The notes: generated by a model not told the origin, from the letters alone. A stretch of 64,000 nt of DNA from JAXMHQ01 sp046346665 (GCA_046346665.1 JAXMHQ010000016.1:44684-108683), one strand, 5' to 3'; shown: positions 18,528 to 27,832, counted from the first letter of the stretch. Numbers and translations are program-made.

Positions 18528-19874
18528 TTACTCGCCGGTGTTGCGCGCCACGGTCGGCGGCTGTTCCTCGACGTAAAACGGAATGTTCGCGTGAGCCGCG
18601 TGGCCCTTTCCGTCAAAGGCGTAGGTAAACAACCGGTAAGCCCCCGGTTTTGACGGCGCCTTGAGGGCGATTTCGCTCTTGTGCGAATCCTCGATGAGTC
18701 CCGACATGGCAGGCGGCCGATCCTCCTTGTCGCCGCCGATGCTGCGCTCGGTGCTTTCTTCCATGATTTCCCAGTAATAAGTGAGGGAAGGCTGGGTTTC
18801 GTCGGTGGCGACGATGCGGGCGGTGCAGGATTGGTTGGGTTTGAGATAGATGCTGTCGCGGGCGGTCTTGCCGTTCAACTGAGCGGTTTGAAGGCGGGGG
18901 CTGCGATTGGACGGCCAAGCGCCGTTCCAGAGGTAATGCATCACGTCGACCGCCGCGGTTTCCTCGCCGGTCTCGAGGAACATGCCGAACCAGGTCGGCG
19001 TGCGTTCCTGTTTCTGTTCCCAGAGGAACACGTAGGAACCGATGCATTGCCGCGGATCGGACTGGATGGCTGTCTCGAAACGTTTCCGGTAGAACTCAGC
19101 CTTGGTGGTGCTGTCGTTTTCGATCGGCGCGCCCCAGGCCGTCTTCGGCACTTCCCAGTAACCGGTGGCGCCCCATTCGCTGACGATGTAGGGACCCGTC
19201 CAGGCCGCTTCATGGAGGTAACGCGGCAAGTTGACGATGTCGGCGTACATCTGGATGCCGATCAGGTCGAGGTCGGGCGCGCGCGACTTCAGATCATTGA
19301 CGAGCGGCCGGCTCAATCCGGACAGCGCGGTCATGGTGAGGTGGTTGGTGTCGAGCCGGTGAATCATCCGGGAAATGTCATTCACAGCGTTCCAGACCTT
19401 GGGATTGTGCGCGCTCAGGTTCAGCTCGTTGCCGATGCACCAGATGATCAGGGCGGGGTGATCCTTGTATTTAAGGACCTGGGCCTGGACGGAATCGAAC
19501 TGTTGTTGCACGGCGGCCGGGTCGTTGTAATCGAACCCATGCCGTTCGGTGCCCAGCTCGATGCCCATGGTGACGTAGAGGTGGTTGGTGAGGGCCCGGT
19601 CGAGGACTTCCTGCCCGCTTTGTTTGCCATTTTCCGTGCGCCAGGTGCGGAACGAGTTGCCGCCGTGCTGGGCGAGCTTCTCGGGGTTGCCGAATTCGAT
19701 GCCGGCGCCTTTGATATAAAGCGGCTGGTGATTCACCAGGAGCTGGTATTGGTCGCCGTTCTTGCGGATTTCGACCTTCACCGGTCCGGGGTTGGCTGGG
19801 GCGGTGGCGCCGGAGGCGGCGAGCGACACGGCGGCGCAGAGGAGCGGGATGGCCGCGATTTTACGGAGTCTCAT
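18528..19874 (-). CDS. Secreted clan GH-A glycoside hydrolase (GH2/GH5-like TIM barrel)
   Basis: From ATG 19874 the protein has 448 residues with a clear signal peptide (MRLRKIAAIPLLCAAVSLAASG, cleavage near GATA). The barrel shows YIKGAGIEFG, GNSFRTWR, the acid/base motif WCIGNELNL and the nucleophile motif IVSEWGATGYWE, as in clan A enzymes such as GH2 and GH5. The C-terminal 120 residues are a beta domain with KTARDSIYLKPNQ and FAYAFDGKG-like strands. The longer frame back to 20084 runs through the sugar porter gene and is not the start. The gene overlaps the porter by 14 bases and is followed after 9 bases by the GH94-like gene, so all three are one operon. The substrate is unknown. Confidence 0.8.
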   Translation of the reverse strand: MRLRKIAAIPLLCAAVSLAASGATAPANPGPVKVEIRKNGDQYQLLVNHQPLYIKGAGIEFGNPEKLAQHGGNSFRTWRTENGKQSGQEVLDRALTNHLYVTMGIELGTERHGFDYNDPAAVQQQFDSVQAQVLKYKDHPALIIWCIGNELNLSAHNPKVWNAVNDISRMIHRLDTNHLTMTALSGLSRPLVNDLKSRAPDLDLIGIQMYADIVNLPRYLHEAAWTGPYIVSEWGATGYWEVPKTAWGAPIENDSTTKAEFYRKRFETAIQSDPRQCIGSYVFLWEQKQERTPTWFGMFLETGEETAAVDVMHYLWNGAWPSNRSPRLQTAQLNGKTARDSIYLKPNQSCTARIVATDETQPSLTYYWEIMEESTERSIGGDKEDRPPAMSGLIEDSHKSEIALKAPSKPGAYRLFTYAFDGKGHAAHANIPFYVEEQPPTVARNTGE

Positions 19875-21453
19875 GGGAAAGCTGCGGTTGCGGCGCCTCG
19901 CCGGAACCCTGGGCGGGCCGCATGAGCATGCCCTCCAGTTCCTCGAGCGATTTGCCCTTGGTTTCAGGAATAAACAACAAAACGAAAACGACCGCGGCCA
20001 GCGCGAGCAGGCCGTATCCCAGGAAGGTGCCGGACGGACCGAACCGCGCGAGTTCCCAGGGGAACACGAACGTGACGCCGGCACTGATGGCGGAGTTCCA
20101 GAACCCGGCCAGCGACATGGCCACGCCGCGGTATTGGTTGGGAAATATTTCGGACAGGAGCACCCACATCACCGGCCCGAGCGACACGGCGAAGGACGCG
20201 ACGAACCCGATGATGGCGAACAGGACCACTTGCGCCCGGATATTGAGGCCGGCGCTCACCAGCGCGTCGCGATGCGTCTTCAGCCGGTCCGGTCCGATCG
20301 CTTTCTCCAGAGCGGCCGTGAATTCGGATTCGGTCGCGAAGGTTCCGGTCCCTGATTTCTGCAGATCCGACAGCACCGTTTCCGGCACGCCGCCCAGTTT
20401 CAAGGCGGCGTAGGAACGGTCGGTCAATTCGTAATGGGCCGAATGAAACGCCCACGCGCAGGTGAGCAGCGATGCGGCGATCCCAATTGTACCCAGCGTG
20501 AGCAGCGGCTTCCGGCCCAGGCGGTCCACCAGCCAGATCGCCACGAACGTCATGCCGAGATTGACCAGGCCCACCAGGACGGCCTGGCGGAAGGCGACAT
20601 CGGTGCCGCCGCCGGCCTGTGCGAAAATGGTGGGAAGATAATAGAACACGGCGTTGATGCCTGTGATCTGCTGAAAGAACGCGATGCCCAGCGCGATGAA
20701 GAGGATGAATCGGATCCGGGGATTGAGCAGGGCGCCCAGGCCGGCGCCGGTCGTCCGTGTCCTGAAACTTTCCCGGATCGATTGCATTTCGCGCTCCACT
20801 GCCTCGGGCCCGGCGCAGCGCTGGAGGATGGACCGCGCTTCGTCATCCCGGCCGCGGCCGAGCAGCCAGCGCGGGCTTTCCGGCACGAGGAACAGGCCGA
20901 AGAAATAAAGCACGGCCGGCACCGCATCCATGCCCAGCATCCAGCGCCAGTTGTTTTCACCCGTGTTCAGGAGGAAATAGTTCGAGAAAAACGACGCGGA
21001 AATGCCGAGCACGATCATGAGCTGGTTGAGCGACACCATCCGGCCGCGCTCTGCGGGCGGGGAGATTTCGGCGATATAGACCGGGGCGATGAGGATGGCG
21101 CCGCCGACGGCGATGCCGCCGAGGATTCGCGACACGACGAAGACGGGAAACGACTGGGCGAACGCGGACATGAGGGCGGACCCGGTGAACATGAGGGCGG
21201 TGACGATGAGGACTTTCTTGCGTCCGAACCGGTCACTGAGGGTTCCGGCGACGGCGGTGCCGCCGAGCACGCCCCAGCCGAGGCAACTCACGGCCAGGCC
21301 CAACAGCCAGCTCCCCCGCTCGCCCGTGAGTTGAAAATACTTCTCCAGGAATGGCACCGCGCCGGAAATCACGGTCGCGTCGAATCCCCACACGAATCCC
21401 CCCAAAGCCACCACAAGCGCGACGAGGAGAATGAATCGTTTCTCGGGTCTCAT
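19861..21453 (-). CDS. MFS sugar porter
   Basis: Inner-membrane transporter of 530 residues, about 12 helices. Sugar porter (SP) signatures are present: GFDATVISGAVPFL in helix 1, DRFGRKKVLI in the first cytoplasmic loop, PESPRWLLGRGRDDEA before the central loop, QQITGINAVFYYLPTIF in helix 7, DRLGRKPLL, and PETKGKSLEELE at the end. A hydrophilic stretch of about 70 residues is inserted between helices 9 and 10. It heads the operon with the secreted hydrolase and the GH94-like protein and should import the sugar they process. It is transcribed away from the multi-module binding protein gene through the AT-rich region 21454-21723. Confidence 0.9.
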   Translation of the reverse strand: MRPEKRFILLVALVVALGGFVWGFDATVISGAVPFLEKYFQLTGERGSWLLGLAVSCLGWGVLGGTAVAGTLSDRFGRKKVLIVTALMFTGSALMSAFAQSFPVFVVSRILGGIAVGGAILIAPVYIAEISPPAERGRMVSLNQLMIVLGISASFFSNYFLLNTGENNWRWMLGMDAVPAVLYFFGLFLVPESPRWLLGRGRDDEARSILQRCAGPEAVEREMQSIRESFRTRTTGAGLGALLNPRIRFILFIALGIAFFQQITGINAVFYYLPTIFAQAGGGTDVAFRQAVLVGLVNLGMTFVAIWLVDRLGRKPLLTLGTIGIAASLLTCAWAFHSAHYELTDRSYAALKLGGVPETVLSDLQKSGTGTFATESEFTAALEKAIGPDRLKTHRDALVSAGLNIRAQVVLFAIIGFVASFAVSLGPVMWVLLSEIFPNQYRGVAMSLAGFWNSAISAGVTFVFPWELARFGPSGTFLGYGLLALAAVVFVLLFIPETKGKSLEELEGMLMRPAQGSGEAPQPQLSHETP

Positions 21454-21533
21454 AAGCTCAGTCGACTAGAATTCCATCCGTGACAACCAGATCCAAAGCC
21501 ACGTCGCACATAGATTGATATATTACATCGAAT

Positions 21534-21562
21534 GCAATACAAGACATTACAAAGTGTGTCAA
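21534..21562 (-). promoter_or_regulatory. Candidate promoter of the sugar porter operon
   Basis: On the minus strand TTGACA (21557-21562) and TATTGC (21534-21539) are 17 bases apart. The spacer holds TTTGTAATG, close to the TGTAATAC motif seen in other promoters of this glycan region. Read by eye; no transcription data. Confidence 0.45.
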
Positions 21563-21621
21563 TCTTAATCTGGGTCCGGGAGGGTTTTACTGCATTACGG
21601 CAATTAATCAGAAAATAATTA

Positions 21622-21650
21622 TTGACACATTACGGTGAGTGTAATACAAG
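21622..21650 (+). promoter_or_regulatory. Candidate promoter of the multi-module glycan-binding gene
   Basis: TTGACA (21622-21627) and TACAAG (21645-21650) are separated by 17 bases. TGTAATACA spans the end of the spacer and GTGTA..TACAC (21640-21660) forms an inverted repeat, a plausible operator. It is divergent from the porter promoter. Confidence 0.45.
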
Positions 21651-21723
21651 TCACTACACGATCAAATCAGATCAAACGAAAATTACCTTAGCCTAACTGA
21701 ATCCTCTGATATTCTGGTTGTAT

Positions 21724-23439
21724 ATGAAAACCTCTCTTCTCCCATTCGGAATTTGGTCGAGTACGGCTCGGCGAACACTCCTGACAGGTCTGGCGGCTGC
21801 GGCTGTTTTGACCGGTGCCGGTTTGGGCCAGGCGCAAACGACGGTCCAGGTGGACTCCACTAAGACCTGGGTGGGTTACATGAATGTGTATACGCTGGCC
21901 AATGCGTATCTGTGGGGCAGCGGTTGGGGCACGGCGGATTTGATTGCGACGATGGACGGGACGAACACGGTGACGCTGCAGCCGAACGTGAATGTTTGGA
22001 ACCCGCTGGACAATTACTGGGTGAACACGAACACGGTTCCCTACACCGGCGCGAAGCTGATGGAAGCGAATTATTATGTGGACGCGGCGACGGCTTACGC
22101 GGGTCAGACGGTGACGTTTGTCGGCGCGGTGCTCACCAACAATTTGGTCGCGGGTTACAGTTCCGTGGCGTTCATCAAGGAATTCGGCCCCGGCTACTCC
22201 TACGTCGGCATCACGACGGTCCCGCTGGTGGCGGGTGAGAACTTCTCGGTCACGCGCGACATCGGCGCCGGGAACATCACGCAATACGGTTTTTTGACGC
22301 TGGGACCGGACTCGGATCCCGCGCTGCTGTCGACCCTCGGCAAAGTGGTCATCAAGGTGAACAATGCCGATCCGACGGTCACTCCGTTCGCGAGCCAGGG
22401 CCTGGTGCAGGGCCAGACGGCGACCCTGGCCACCACGGTGCAGGGCACGGCTCCGTTGCATTATGAATGGGCCCAGATTGTCGGGACCACGACGAACATC
22501 ATCAGCAATGGCGGCCGGTTTTCGGGCGCCAACACCAACACCCTGGTCATCTCGAACCTGGCCGCCTCCGACACCGGCAGCTACCAGTTGACTGTGACCA
22601 ACAGCCATGGCCGTTCGCAGGTTGCGGGCTGGCTGATTGTGGATCCGCTCGCCCAGGCGCAGACGAACATGCTCATCGATTCCGGGTTCGAGCAGGGTTA
22701 CTGGATCTACAACTCCACAGCCGGCTGGTATCCTTACAACGGCGCGGTTGAAGCGAGCACGAACGATTATTATTACCTGAGCATCACGCCGGTCGAAGTG
22801 AAGGATGGCACCAATTGCGTGCAGATCTACAGCACCGGGCCGAATTCCTACAACGGCGTGTTCCAGGATCGCCCGGCGCTTCCCGGACAGATCTACACGG
22901 CGAACGCCTGGTTCCTGACCCCGACCGACGACCACATTGCCGGAAGCAACACCTGCATGCTGGAAGTCCAGTTCCGGGATGCCGGCGGCGTGCCCCTGGC
23001 GCAATACCGGTCGGCGTTCATCGACCAGTTCACCCCCGCCCAGACCTGGGTGAATCTCGCCCCGACGAACCTTTACGCGGGTGACCTGACCACGTTCCTC
23101 GGAACGGCCAGCTACATGGTGGCGCCCTCCAACACCGTTTCCGTGCGCTACCAGCTCACCTACCATGCCGACCTCACCCTGGACCAGGGTGGATCGGTTT
23201 ACGCCGACGCGCTCACGCTCAAGCTGCGCGCGCCGGTCCAGACCGCGAGCGTCTCCGGCGGCAACGTCCAGATCTCGTTCCCGACCCTCTACGGCCCCGT
23301 CTACAACGTGCTCTACAAGACGAGCCTGAACGATCCGACCTGGACCGTTCTGACGTCGGTCGTCGGTGATGGAACGACCAAGAGCGTGCCCGATGCGCCG
23401 TCGAACGTGCGCCGGTTCTACACTGTCAACACTCAATAA
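21724..23439 (+). CDS. Secreted multi-module Ig/jelly-roll protein, probable glycan binding
   Basis: About 571 residues from ATG 21724; a TTG two codons earlier is not needed. After a signal peptide (to GLGQAQ) comes a domain of about 180 residues (WVGYMNV, GSGWGTADL, SSVAFIKEF) that is clearly homologous to the PEP-CTERM protein at 31931-32626. An Ig-like domain follows (about 205-300, ending TGSYQLTVTN), then a jelly roll similar to the N-terminal module of the GH16 enzyme at 32959 (GVFQDRPALPGQIY, LEVQFRDAGGVPLAQYRSA). It ends in the shared C-terminal beta module (YNVLYKTSLNDPTW to RRFYTV). No catalytic residues were recognised. Likely role is surface or secreted binding of beta-glucan. 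Confidence 0.75.
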   Translation: MKTSLLPFGIWSSTARRTLLTGLAAAAVLTGAGLGQAQTTVQVDSTKTWVGYMNVYTLANAYLWGSGWGTADLIATMDGTNTVTLQPNVNVWNPLDNYWVNTNTVPYTGAKLMEANYYVDAATAYAGQTVTFVGAVLTNNLVAGYSSVAFIKEFGPGYSYVGITTVPLVAGENFSVTRDIGAGNITQYGFLTLGPDSDPALLSTLGKVVIKVNNADPTVTPFASQGLVQGQTATLATTVQGTAPLHYEWAQIVGTTTNIISNGGRFSGANTNTLVISNLAASDTGSYQLTVTNSHGRSQVAGWLIVDPLAQAQTNMLIDSGFEQGYWIYNSTAGWYPYNGAVEASTNDYYYLSITPVEVKDGTNCVQIYSTGPNSYNGVFQDRPALPGQIYTANAWFLTPTDDHIAGSNTCMLEVQFRDAGGVPLAQYRSAFIDQFTPAQTWVNLAPTNLYAGDLTTFLGTASYMVAPSNTVSVRYQLTYHADLTLDQGGSVYADALTLKLRAPVQTASVSGGNVQISFPTLYGPVYNVLYKTSLNDPTWTVLTSVVGDGTTKSVPDAPSNVRRFYTVNTQ

Positions 23440-23450
23440 ACATTGCAATT

Positions 23451-23489
23451 CCCCCGGAGGCCGCAAAACGGTCTCCGGGGGTTTCTGTT
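23451..23489 (+). terminator. Rho-independent terminator
   Basis: A 13-bp near-perfect stem (23451-23463 with 23469-23481, CCCCCGGAGGCCG against CGGTCTCCGGGGG) with loop CAAAA is followed by TTTCTGTT. It lies 11 bases after the multi-module gene stop and just before the pseudopilin gene. Confidence 0.85.
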
Positions 23490-23499
23490 CCGCCGACAC

Positions 23500-24366
23500 A
23501 TGAAACGCCAGATGCCTTCAATGAATTCCCAGTCGCGACGCCCGCAATTTCGTGCCGCCGCGGGTTTCACTCTCATTGAACTGCTCGTCGTGATCGCGAT
23601 CATCGCGATTCTCGCCGGGCTGCTGCTGCCGGCGCTCAGCCGCGCCAAGAGCAAAGCCCAGGGCATCGCGTGCCTCAGCAACATGCGCCAGTTGACCACG
23701 GCCTGGATTGTTTACTCGACCGAGAACGACGAGCGGCTGGTCCGCAACGGCGGCGAAGACACCGGCGTGGCCAATCCCAGCGATCCGTCGGCCCAGCCCG
23801 GGGGCCCCAATTCAAGCTGGGCGATCAGCTGGAAGGTCGGCGGCACGCCGCTGGTGCCGACCAATTCCTTGTTCAACGAAAACGGGCTGCTCTACCGCTA
23901 TTGCCCCAGCCAGGGCGTCTTCAAGTGCCCGGCCGATCGCAAGACAATCAAGAACGTCCCCACGGTCCGCAGCATGTCAATGAACAGCTGGCTGAACCCG
24001 GTGCTGAGTTGGAACACCACCCGGCACTACGTCGCGCCCAAGGCTGTGAAGGATTACCGCAGAACCACCGATCTCATCAAACCCGGGACGTCGCAGCTCT
24101 GGGTTTTCATTGATGAAAATCCGTTCAGCATCAACGACGGCTTTTTCGTCTGCGATCCCAACGTCCCGGTGTGGATCGATATTCCCGCCAGCTATCACGG
24201 CGGCGCCGGTGGTGTTTCGTTTGCGGACGGCCATGCCGAGATTCACAAGTGGCGGGACAACAGCGTGCTGAATTGCGCCGGCGCGCCGCCCCGTTCGGGC
24301 ACCCGCCCCGATCCCAACAACTCGGAGTTGTTGTGGCTCGAGGAACGCAGCAGCACCTGGCCGTAA
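23500..24366 (+). CDS. Type II secretion pseudopilin-like protein (prepilin N-methylation motif)
   Basis: Protein of 288 residues. The prepilin cleavage site and helix are textbook: a short basic leader, then GFTLIELLVVIAIIAILAG with the +5 glutamate. The C-terminal part has conserved features of the large verrucomicrobial/planctomycete pseudopilin family (CLSNMRQLTTAW, FKCPADR, SFADGHAEIHKW). It should be processed by prepilin peptidase and sit in the inner membrane or a pseudopilus. Such genes occur in many copies per genome in this phylum, often beside secreted glycan proteins; the precise role is not known. The start is set at ATG 23500, since upstream codons lie in the terminator; ATG 23521 is an alternative. 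Confidence 0.85.
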   Translation: MKRQMPSMNSQSRRPQFRAAAGFTLIELLVVIAIIAILAGLLLPALSRAKSKAQGIACLSNMRQLTTAWIVYSTENDERLVRNGGEDTGVANPSDPSAQPGGPNSSWAISWKVGGTPLVPTNSLFNENGLLYRYCPSQGVFKCPADRKTIKNVPTVRSMSMNSWLNPVLSWNTTRHYVAPKAVKDYRRTTDLIKPGTSQLWVFIDENPFSINDGFFVCDPNVPVWIDIPASYHGGAGGVSFADGHAEIHKWRDNSVLNCAGAPPRSGTRPDPNNSELLWLEERSSTWP

Positions 24367-24445
24367 TCCGTCGGATTCCGGATTGCGGGGGACCGGGCTT
24401 CGGGCATAGTAGAAGGGCAAATTGGCCGGGCTGACCGGCCCGCGC

Positions 24446-26887
24446 ATGAAGCCCACACGCCTGCTGATCCTTTTCGCTTTTGCCGCGGCTCTCCCGCTGG
24501 CCGCCGAGGAACTCCGCACCGCCGCCCAGGTCCGCAGCCTCGGAGTCGAACAGGCCGCCCGGCACGATTCCGTCCGGCTCCGCGGCGTCGTCACCTTCTT
24601 CGACGAACGGCTCTTCTCCCGTTTTCTCCAGGACGAAACCGCGGGCATTTATCTGAAGGAATCGACGAACCTGCCCGACCTGCACCCGGGCATGGTCGTC
24701 GAAGTCGAAGGCACCACCAGTCCCGGCGAATACGCCCCTGTCATCGAAACCCGGCACGTCCGGATCGTCGGCGAGGACAAGCTGCCCCCCGCGCTGCCCG
24801 CCACGCTCGACCAGCTCGCCAGCGGCAAGGAGGACAGCCAGTTCGTCGAGGTCGCCGGCATCGTCCGGTCCGTGCACTTCGATGAAACCACGCAATATTA
24901 CGCGATCGAACTGGCGGCGGGCGGCGGGCGCCTGACAGTTTATACCGCGCATCTTCCGGCGGCCGACACCAACGACCTGGTGGACAGCATGGTCCGCGTT
25001 CGCGGCGTCTGCTCCACCCAGTTCAACCGTCAGCGCCAGCTCTTCGCCATTCGTCTCATGGTGCCCCGCCCGGAGGATTTCGTGGTCGAAACGCCGGCGG
25101 CCGGCGATCCCTTCACCGCGCCGACCCGCAGCATCGGCAGCCTGCTCCAGTTCACACCCCAGGGCACCTACGGCCACCGTGTCAAAGTCAGCGGCACCGT
25201 CACCTTCCAGCAGCCGGGCAATGTCCTTTATCTCCAGGACGAATCCTACGGTCTCCAGGTCCAGACCAAGCAAACCAACGCGCTCACGCTGGGCGACCGC
25301 ATCGAGGTGCTCGGCTTTCCCGCCCAGGGCGAATACACCCCGATCCTGCAGGACGCGGTCTACCGGAAAATCGGCGGCGGCCCCGTGCCGGTGCCGGAGG
25401 ACATCACGCTGGCCGAGGCACTCAAGGGAAACTTCGACTGCCGGCTGGTCCGCATGCGGGCCAAACTGGTGGACCGCGCCCAGCACAGCCGCGAGGAATT
25501 CCTGGTGCTCGACGCCGGCGAATTCATCTTTCACGCTTACCAGGGCCAGACCGACGGGGCGGACGCCTTTCCGGAGCTGGAGAACGGCAGCCTCGTCGCG
25601 GTCACCGGCATTTGCCTCGTGGAACCGGGCGACTGGCAGGCGGGAGAAAGCTGGCGCGCAAAATCGTTTCACCTGCTGCTCCGATCCCCCGCGGACGTGG
25701 TGATGCTGCACGCTCCTCCCTGGTGGACTCTTCGACGGCTGCTCTGGACGGTCGGCGTTCTGGGCGTCGCCGTCATGGCCGCCTCCGCGTGGGTCGCCGT
25801 CCTCCGCCACCGCGTGCAGCGCCAGACCGAAATCATCCGGCAGCAGCTCAAGGCCGAGGCCGCCCTCAAGGAGCGCTACGAGGAATTGTTCGAGAACGCG
25901 AACGACATGGTTTTCACGCACGACCTCACCGGGCGGCTGACGTCGATCAACCGGGCCGGCGAACGCCTGCTGCAACGCCCCCGCGGCGCCCTGCTGTCCC
26001 GGCCGCTGCTCGATCTCGTCGCCGAGGACCAGCGCATCTCCGCCCGGCAATGGCTGGAACAGGTGCTGAAGGGCGCGGAACTGCCGGCGGCGGAATGGGA
26101 TTTTCTCAATGCCGGCGGGCAGCGCGTCAAACTCGAGGTCGGCTCCCGACTCATCGATCGCGACGGCGCGCCGGTCGAGGTGGAAGGCATCGCCCGCGAC
26201 ATCACCGAGCGCCGCCGGCTCGAACGCGAGATCCTCGAGATCAGCAACCGCGAGCAGCGCCGCATCGGGCACGATCTGCACGACGGCGTGTGCCAGCAGC
26301 TCGCCGGGATCGCCTACCGGCTGTCCATTCTCGAAGACCGGCTCCACGAGAAGTCCCCCGCCGAATCGTCCGAGGCCGAGCAGATCGGCAACCTGATCAA
26401 CGAGGCGAATTCGCAGGCCCGCTCCGTCGCGCGCGGGCTTTTCCCGGTGCGACTCCAGGAAAGCGGGCTGGCGGCGGCCCTCGAGGAACTGGCCGACGGC
26501 ATCAGCAGCCGCTTCCCCGTCGAATGCGAATTTCTCTGCAAGGAGGTTCCGGCGGTGGACAACGAGGCGGCCCTGCACCTGTATTTCATCGCCCAGGAAG
26601 CCGCGCTCAACGCCGTGAAACACGGCCGCGCGAGCCGCGTCACCGTCTCGCTCGCGCCCCAGGGCGACCAGTTCGAACTCGCCGTTCGCGATAACGGGCG
26701 CGGATTCCAGATGAATTCTCCCAGCCGGACCGGCATGGGCATCCGGATCATGCGTTACCGGGCCCGGGTGATTGGTGCGACTTTGGATTTGAAAAGCGAC
26801 CCCGGCACAGGCACAACATTGTCCTGCGAATTCCATCCCAAGAGCCAGGATGGTGCGAGGAATGCAGACCATGACAGGAACAGCTGA
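24446..26887 (+). CDS. Sensor histidine kinase, NarX/UhpB type (HisKA_3) with PAS domain
   Basis: Protein of 813 residues. A signal-like N-terminus (residues 1-20) leads into two or three extracytoplasmic OB-like beta repeats (LRGVVTFFD, VSGTVTFQQPGNVLYLQDES), then one membrane helix (about residues 430-452). A PAS domain follows (YEELFENANDMVFTHDL to GIARDITERRRLE). The HisKA_3 box is QRRIGHDLHDGVCQQL with phosphoacceptor His612, and the ATPase part has FIAQEAALNAVKHG, VRDNGRGF and GMGIRIMRYRA. The TTG at 24422 is a weaker start than ATG 24446. The stop overlaps the response regulator start by 17 bases, so the pair is one two-component system sensing an external signal of unknown type. Confidence 0.9.
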   Translation: MKPTRLLILFAFAAALPLAAEELRTAAQVRSLGVEQAARHDSVRLRGVVTFFDERLFSRFLQDETAGIYLKESTNLPDLHPGMVVEVEGTTSPGEYAPVIETRHVRIVGEDKLPPALPATLDQLASGKEDSQFVEVAGIVRSVHFDETTQYYAIELAAGGGRLTVYTAHLPAADTNDLVDSMVRVRGVCSTQFNRQRQLFAIRLMVPRPEDFVVETPAAGDPFTAPTRSIGSLLQFTPQGTYGHRVKVSGTVTFQQPGNVLYLQDESYGLQVQTKQTNALTLGDRIEVLGFPAQGEYTPILQDAVYRKIGGGPVPVPEDITLAEALKGNFDCRLVRMRAKLVDRAQHSREEFLVLDAGEFIFHAYQGQTDGADAFPELENGSLVAVTGICLVEPGDWQAGESWRAKSFHLLLRSPADVVMLHAPPWWTLRRLLWTVGVLGVAVMAASAWVAVLRHRVQRQTEIIRQQLKAEAALKERYEELFENANDMVFTHDLTGRLTSINRAGERLLQRPRGALLSRPLLDLVAEDQRISARQWLEQVLKGAELPAAEWDFLNAGGQRVKLEVGSRLIDRDGAPVEVEGIARDITERRRLEREILEISNREQRRIGHDLHDGVCQQLAGIAYRLSILEDRLHEKSPAESSEAEQIGNLINEANSQARSVARGLFPVRLQESGLAAALEELADGISSRFPVECEFLCKEVPAVDNEAALHLYFIAQEAALNAVKHGRASRVTVSLAPQGDQFELAVRDNGRGFQMNSPSRTGMGIRIMRYRARVIGATLDLKSDPGTGTTLSCEFHPKSQDGARNADHDRNS

Positions 26888-27587
26888 TGATGCAATCGGC
26901 CGTGCGGCCGCCGGAACAACGGCGGCGACGGACAAAAGCCGGGTGTTCATCGTGGACGATCACACGATGTTCCGGGAAGGTTTGCGGCAGCTCATTGAGC
27001 ATGACGCGGGCCTCACCGTCTGCGGCGACGCCGCGGACGCCGACCTCGCCCTCCGGGGCATCAACCAGAGCCAGCCCGATGTCGTCATCGTCGACATCAC
27101 CCTCGCCGATTCGAGCGGGCTCGACCTGGTGAAATCGATCCGCACCCAGCACGAGGATCTCCCCGTGCTGGTGGTGTCGATGCACGAGGAATCCCTGTAC
27201 GCCGAGCGGGCGCTGCGTTCCGGCGCGATGGGTTACGTGATGAAAAACGAGCCCGGCAAAACCGTCACCGCCGCCATTCACAGCGTGCTCCGCGGCGAAA
27301 TGTACCTCAGCCGCCGCATGTCCTCATCGGTCATCTCCCGATTCATGCGCGGCCAGGCCGAACAGCAGCCGATGTCGCCGCTCGAAATCCTGAGCGACCG
27401 CGAACTGGAAGTGTTCCGCATGCTCGGCGAAGGAAAAGGCACCCGGCAGATTGCCCAGGATCTCAACGTCAGCATCCCCACCGTCCAGTCGTTCCGCAAT
27501 CGCATCAAGGAAAAGCTCCACCTCAAGACCGCCCCCGAGCTCGTCCTGCACGCCATCCACTGGGTCCAGAGCGAGTCGCCCAAGTAA
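26871..27587 (+). CDS. LuxR/NarL-type response regulator
   Basis: DNA-binding partner of the kinase just upstream. The receiver domain starts at RVFIVDDHTMFREGL with the acidic pair D29/D30, and the phosphoacceptor is Asp75 in VVIVDITLADSSG. The C-terminal GerE helix-turn-helix covers ILSDRELEVFRMLGEGKGTR to PTVQSFRNRIKEKLHLK. ATG 26871 is preceded by GAGGA nine bases upstream, better than the ATGs at 26850 and 26862. Length 238 residues. The nearest gene downstream is convergent GH81, so target genes must lie elsewhere or include the kinase operon itself. Confidence 0.92.
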   Translation: MTGTADDAIGRAAAGTTAATDKSRVFIVDDHTMFREGLRQLIEHDAGLTVCGDAADADLALRGINQSQPDVVIVDITLADSSGLDLVKSIRTQHEDLPVLVVSMHEESLYAERALRSGAMGYVMKNEPGKTVTAAIHSVLRGEMYLSRRMSSSVISRFMRGQAEQQPMSPLEILSDRELEVFRMLGEGKGTRQIAQDLNVSIPTVQSFRNRIKEKLHLKTAPELVLHAIHWVQSESPK

Positions 27588-27612
27588 GCACCACGCCGCC
27601 GGGTCATTTTCA

Positions 27613-27703
27613 AAGAAATCATGGCCGCAAAAAGGCGCAAAAGGCACAAGAGACCAATTTCTTTGTGTGGCTTTTGCGCTTTTTTGCGGCTATGAGTTTT
27701 CTT
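27613..27703. terminator. Long imperfect inverted repeat, probable terminator
   Basis: The two arms (27613-27653 and 27658-27703) pair over about 40 bases with a few mismatches, built around GGCCGCAAAAAGGCGCAAAAGG and its complement. The right arm is T-rich (TTTTGCGCTTTTTTGCGG). It starts 25 bases after the response regulator stop and ends just before the MITE-like repeat. It could end transcripts from either side. Confidence 0.55.
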
Positions 27704-27715
27704 GTCGGCCCGAGC

Positions 27716-27832
27716 TATAGCGGTTTAACATAAACCGTAGCCTCAGGTAGGGACGCCGCGCTGCGGCGTCCGCGGTCGGCGCAGCGCGCCGACCCTACCT
27801 TTTGCGGCTACGACATTTCTTAAGCCGCTCTA
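27716..27832 (-). repeat. 117-bp MITE-like repeat, copy B
   Basis: Reverse-complement copy of 14917-15033 with 4 differences in 117 bases. It has the same imperfect terminal inverted repeats and the same two central GC-rich hairpins. Its terminal TAG (27830-27832 on the minus strand) is the stop codon of the GH81 gene, exactly as in copy A with a different gene. Confidence 0.85.

Noticed and set aside
24131..26950. 939-codon minus-strand frame
   Set aside because: It is antisense to the HisKA_3 kinase, which has all expected motifs and couples to its response regulator.
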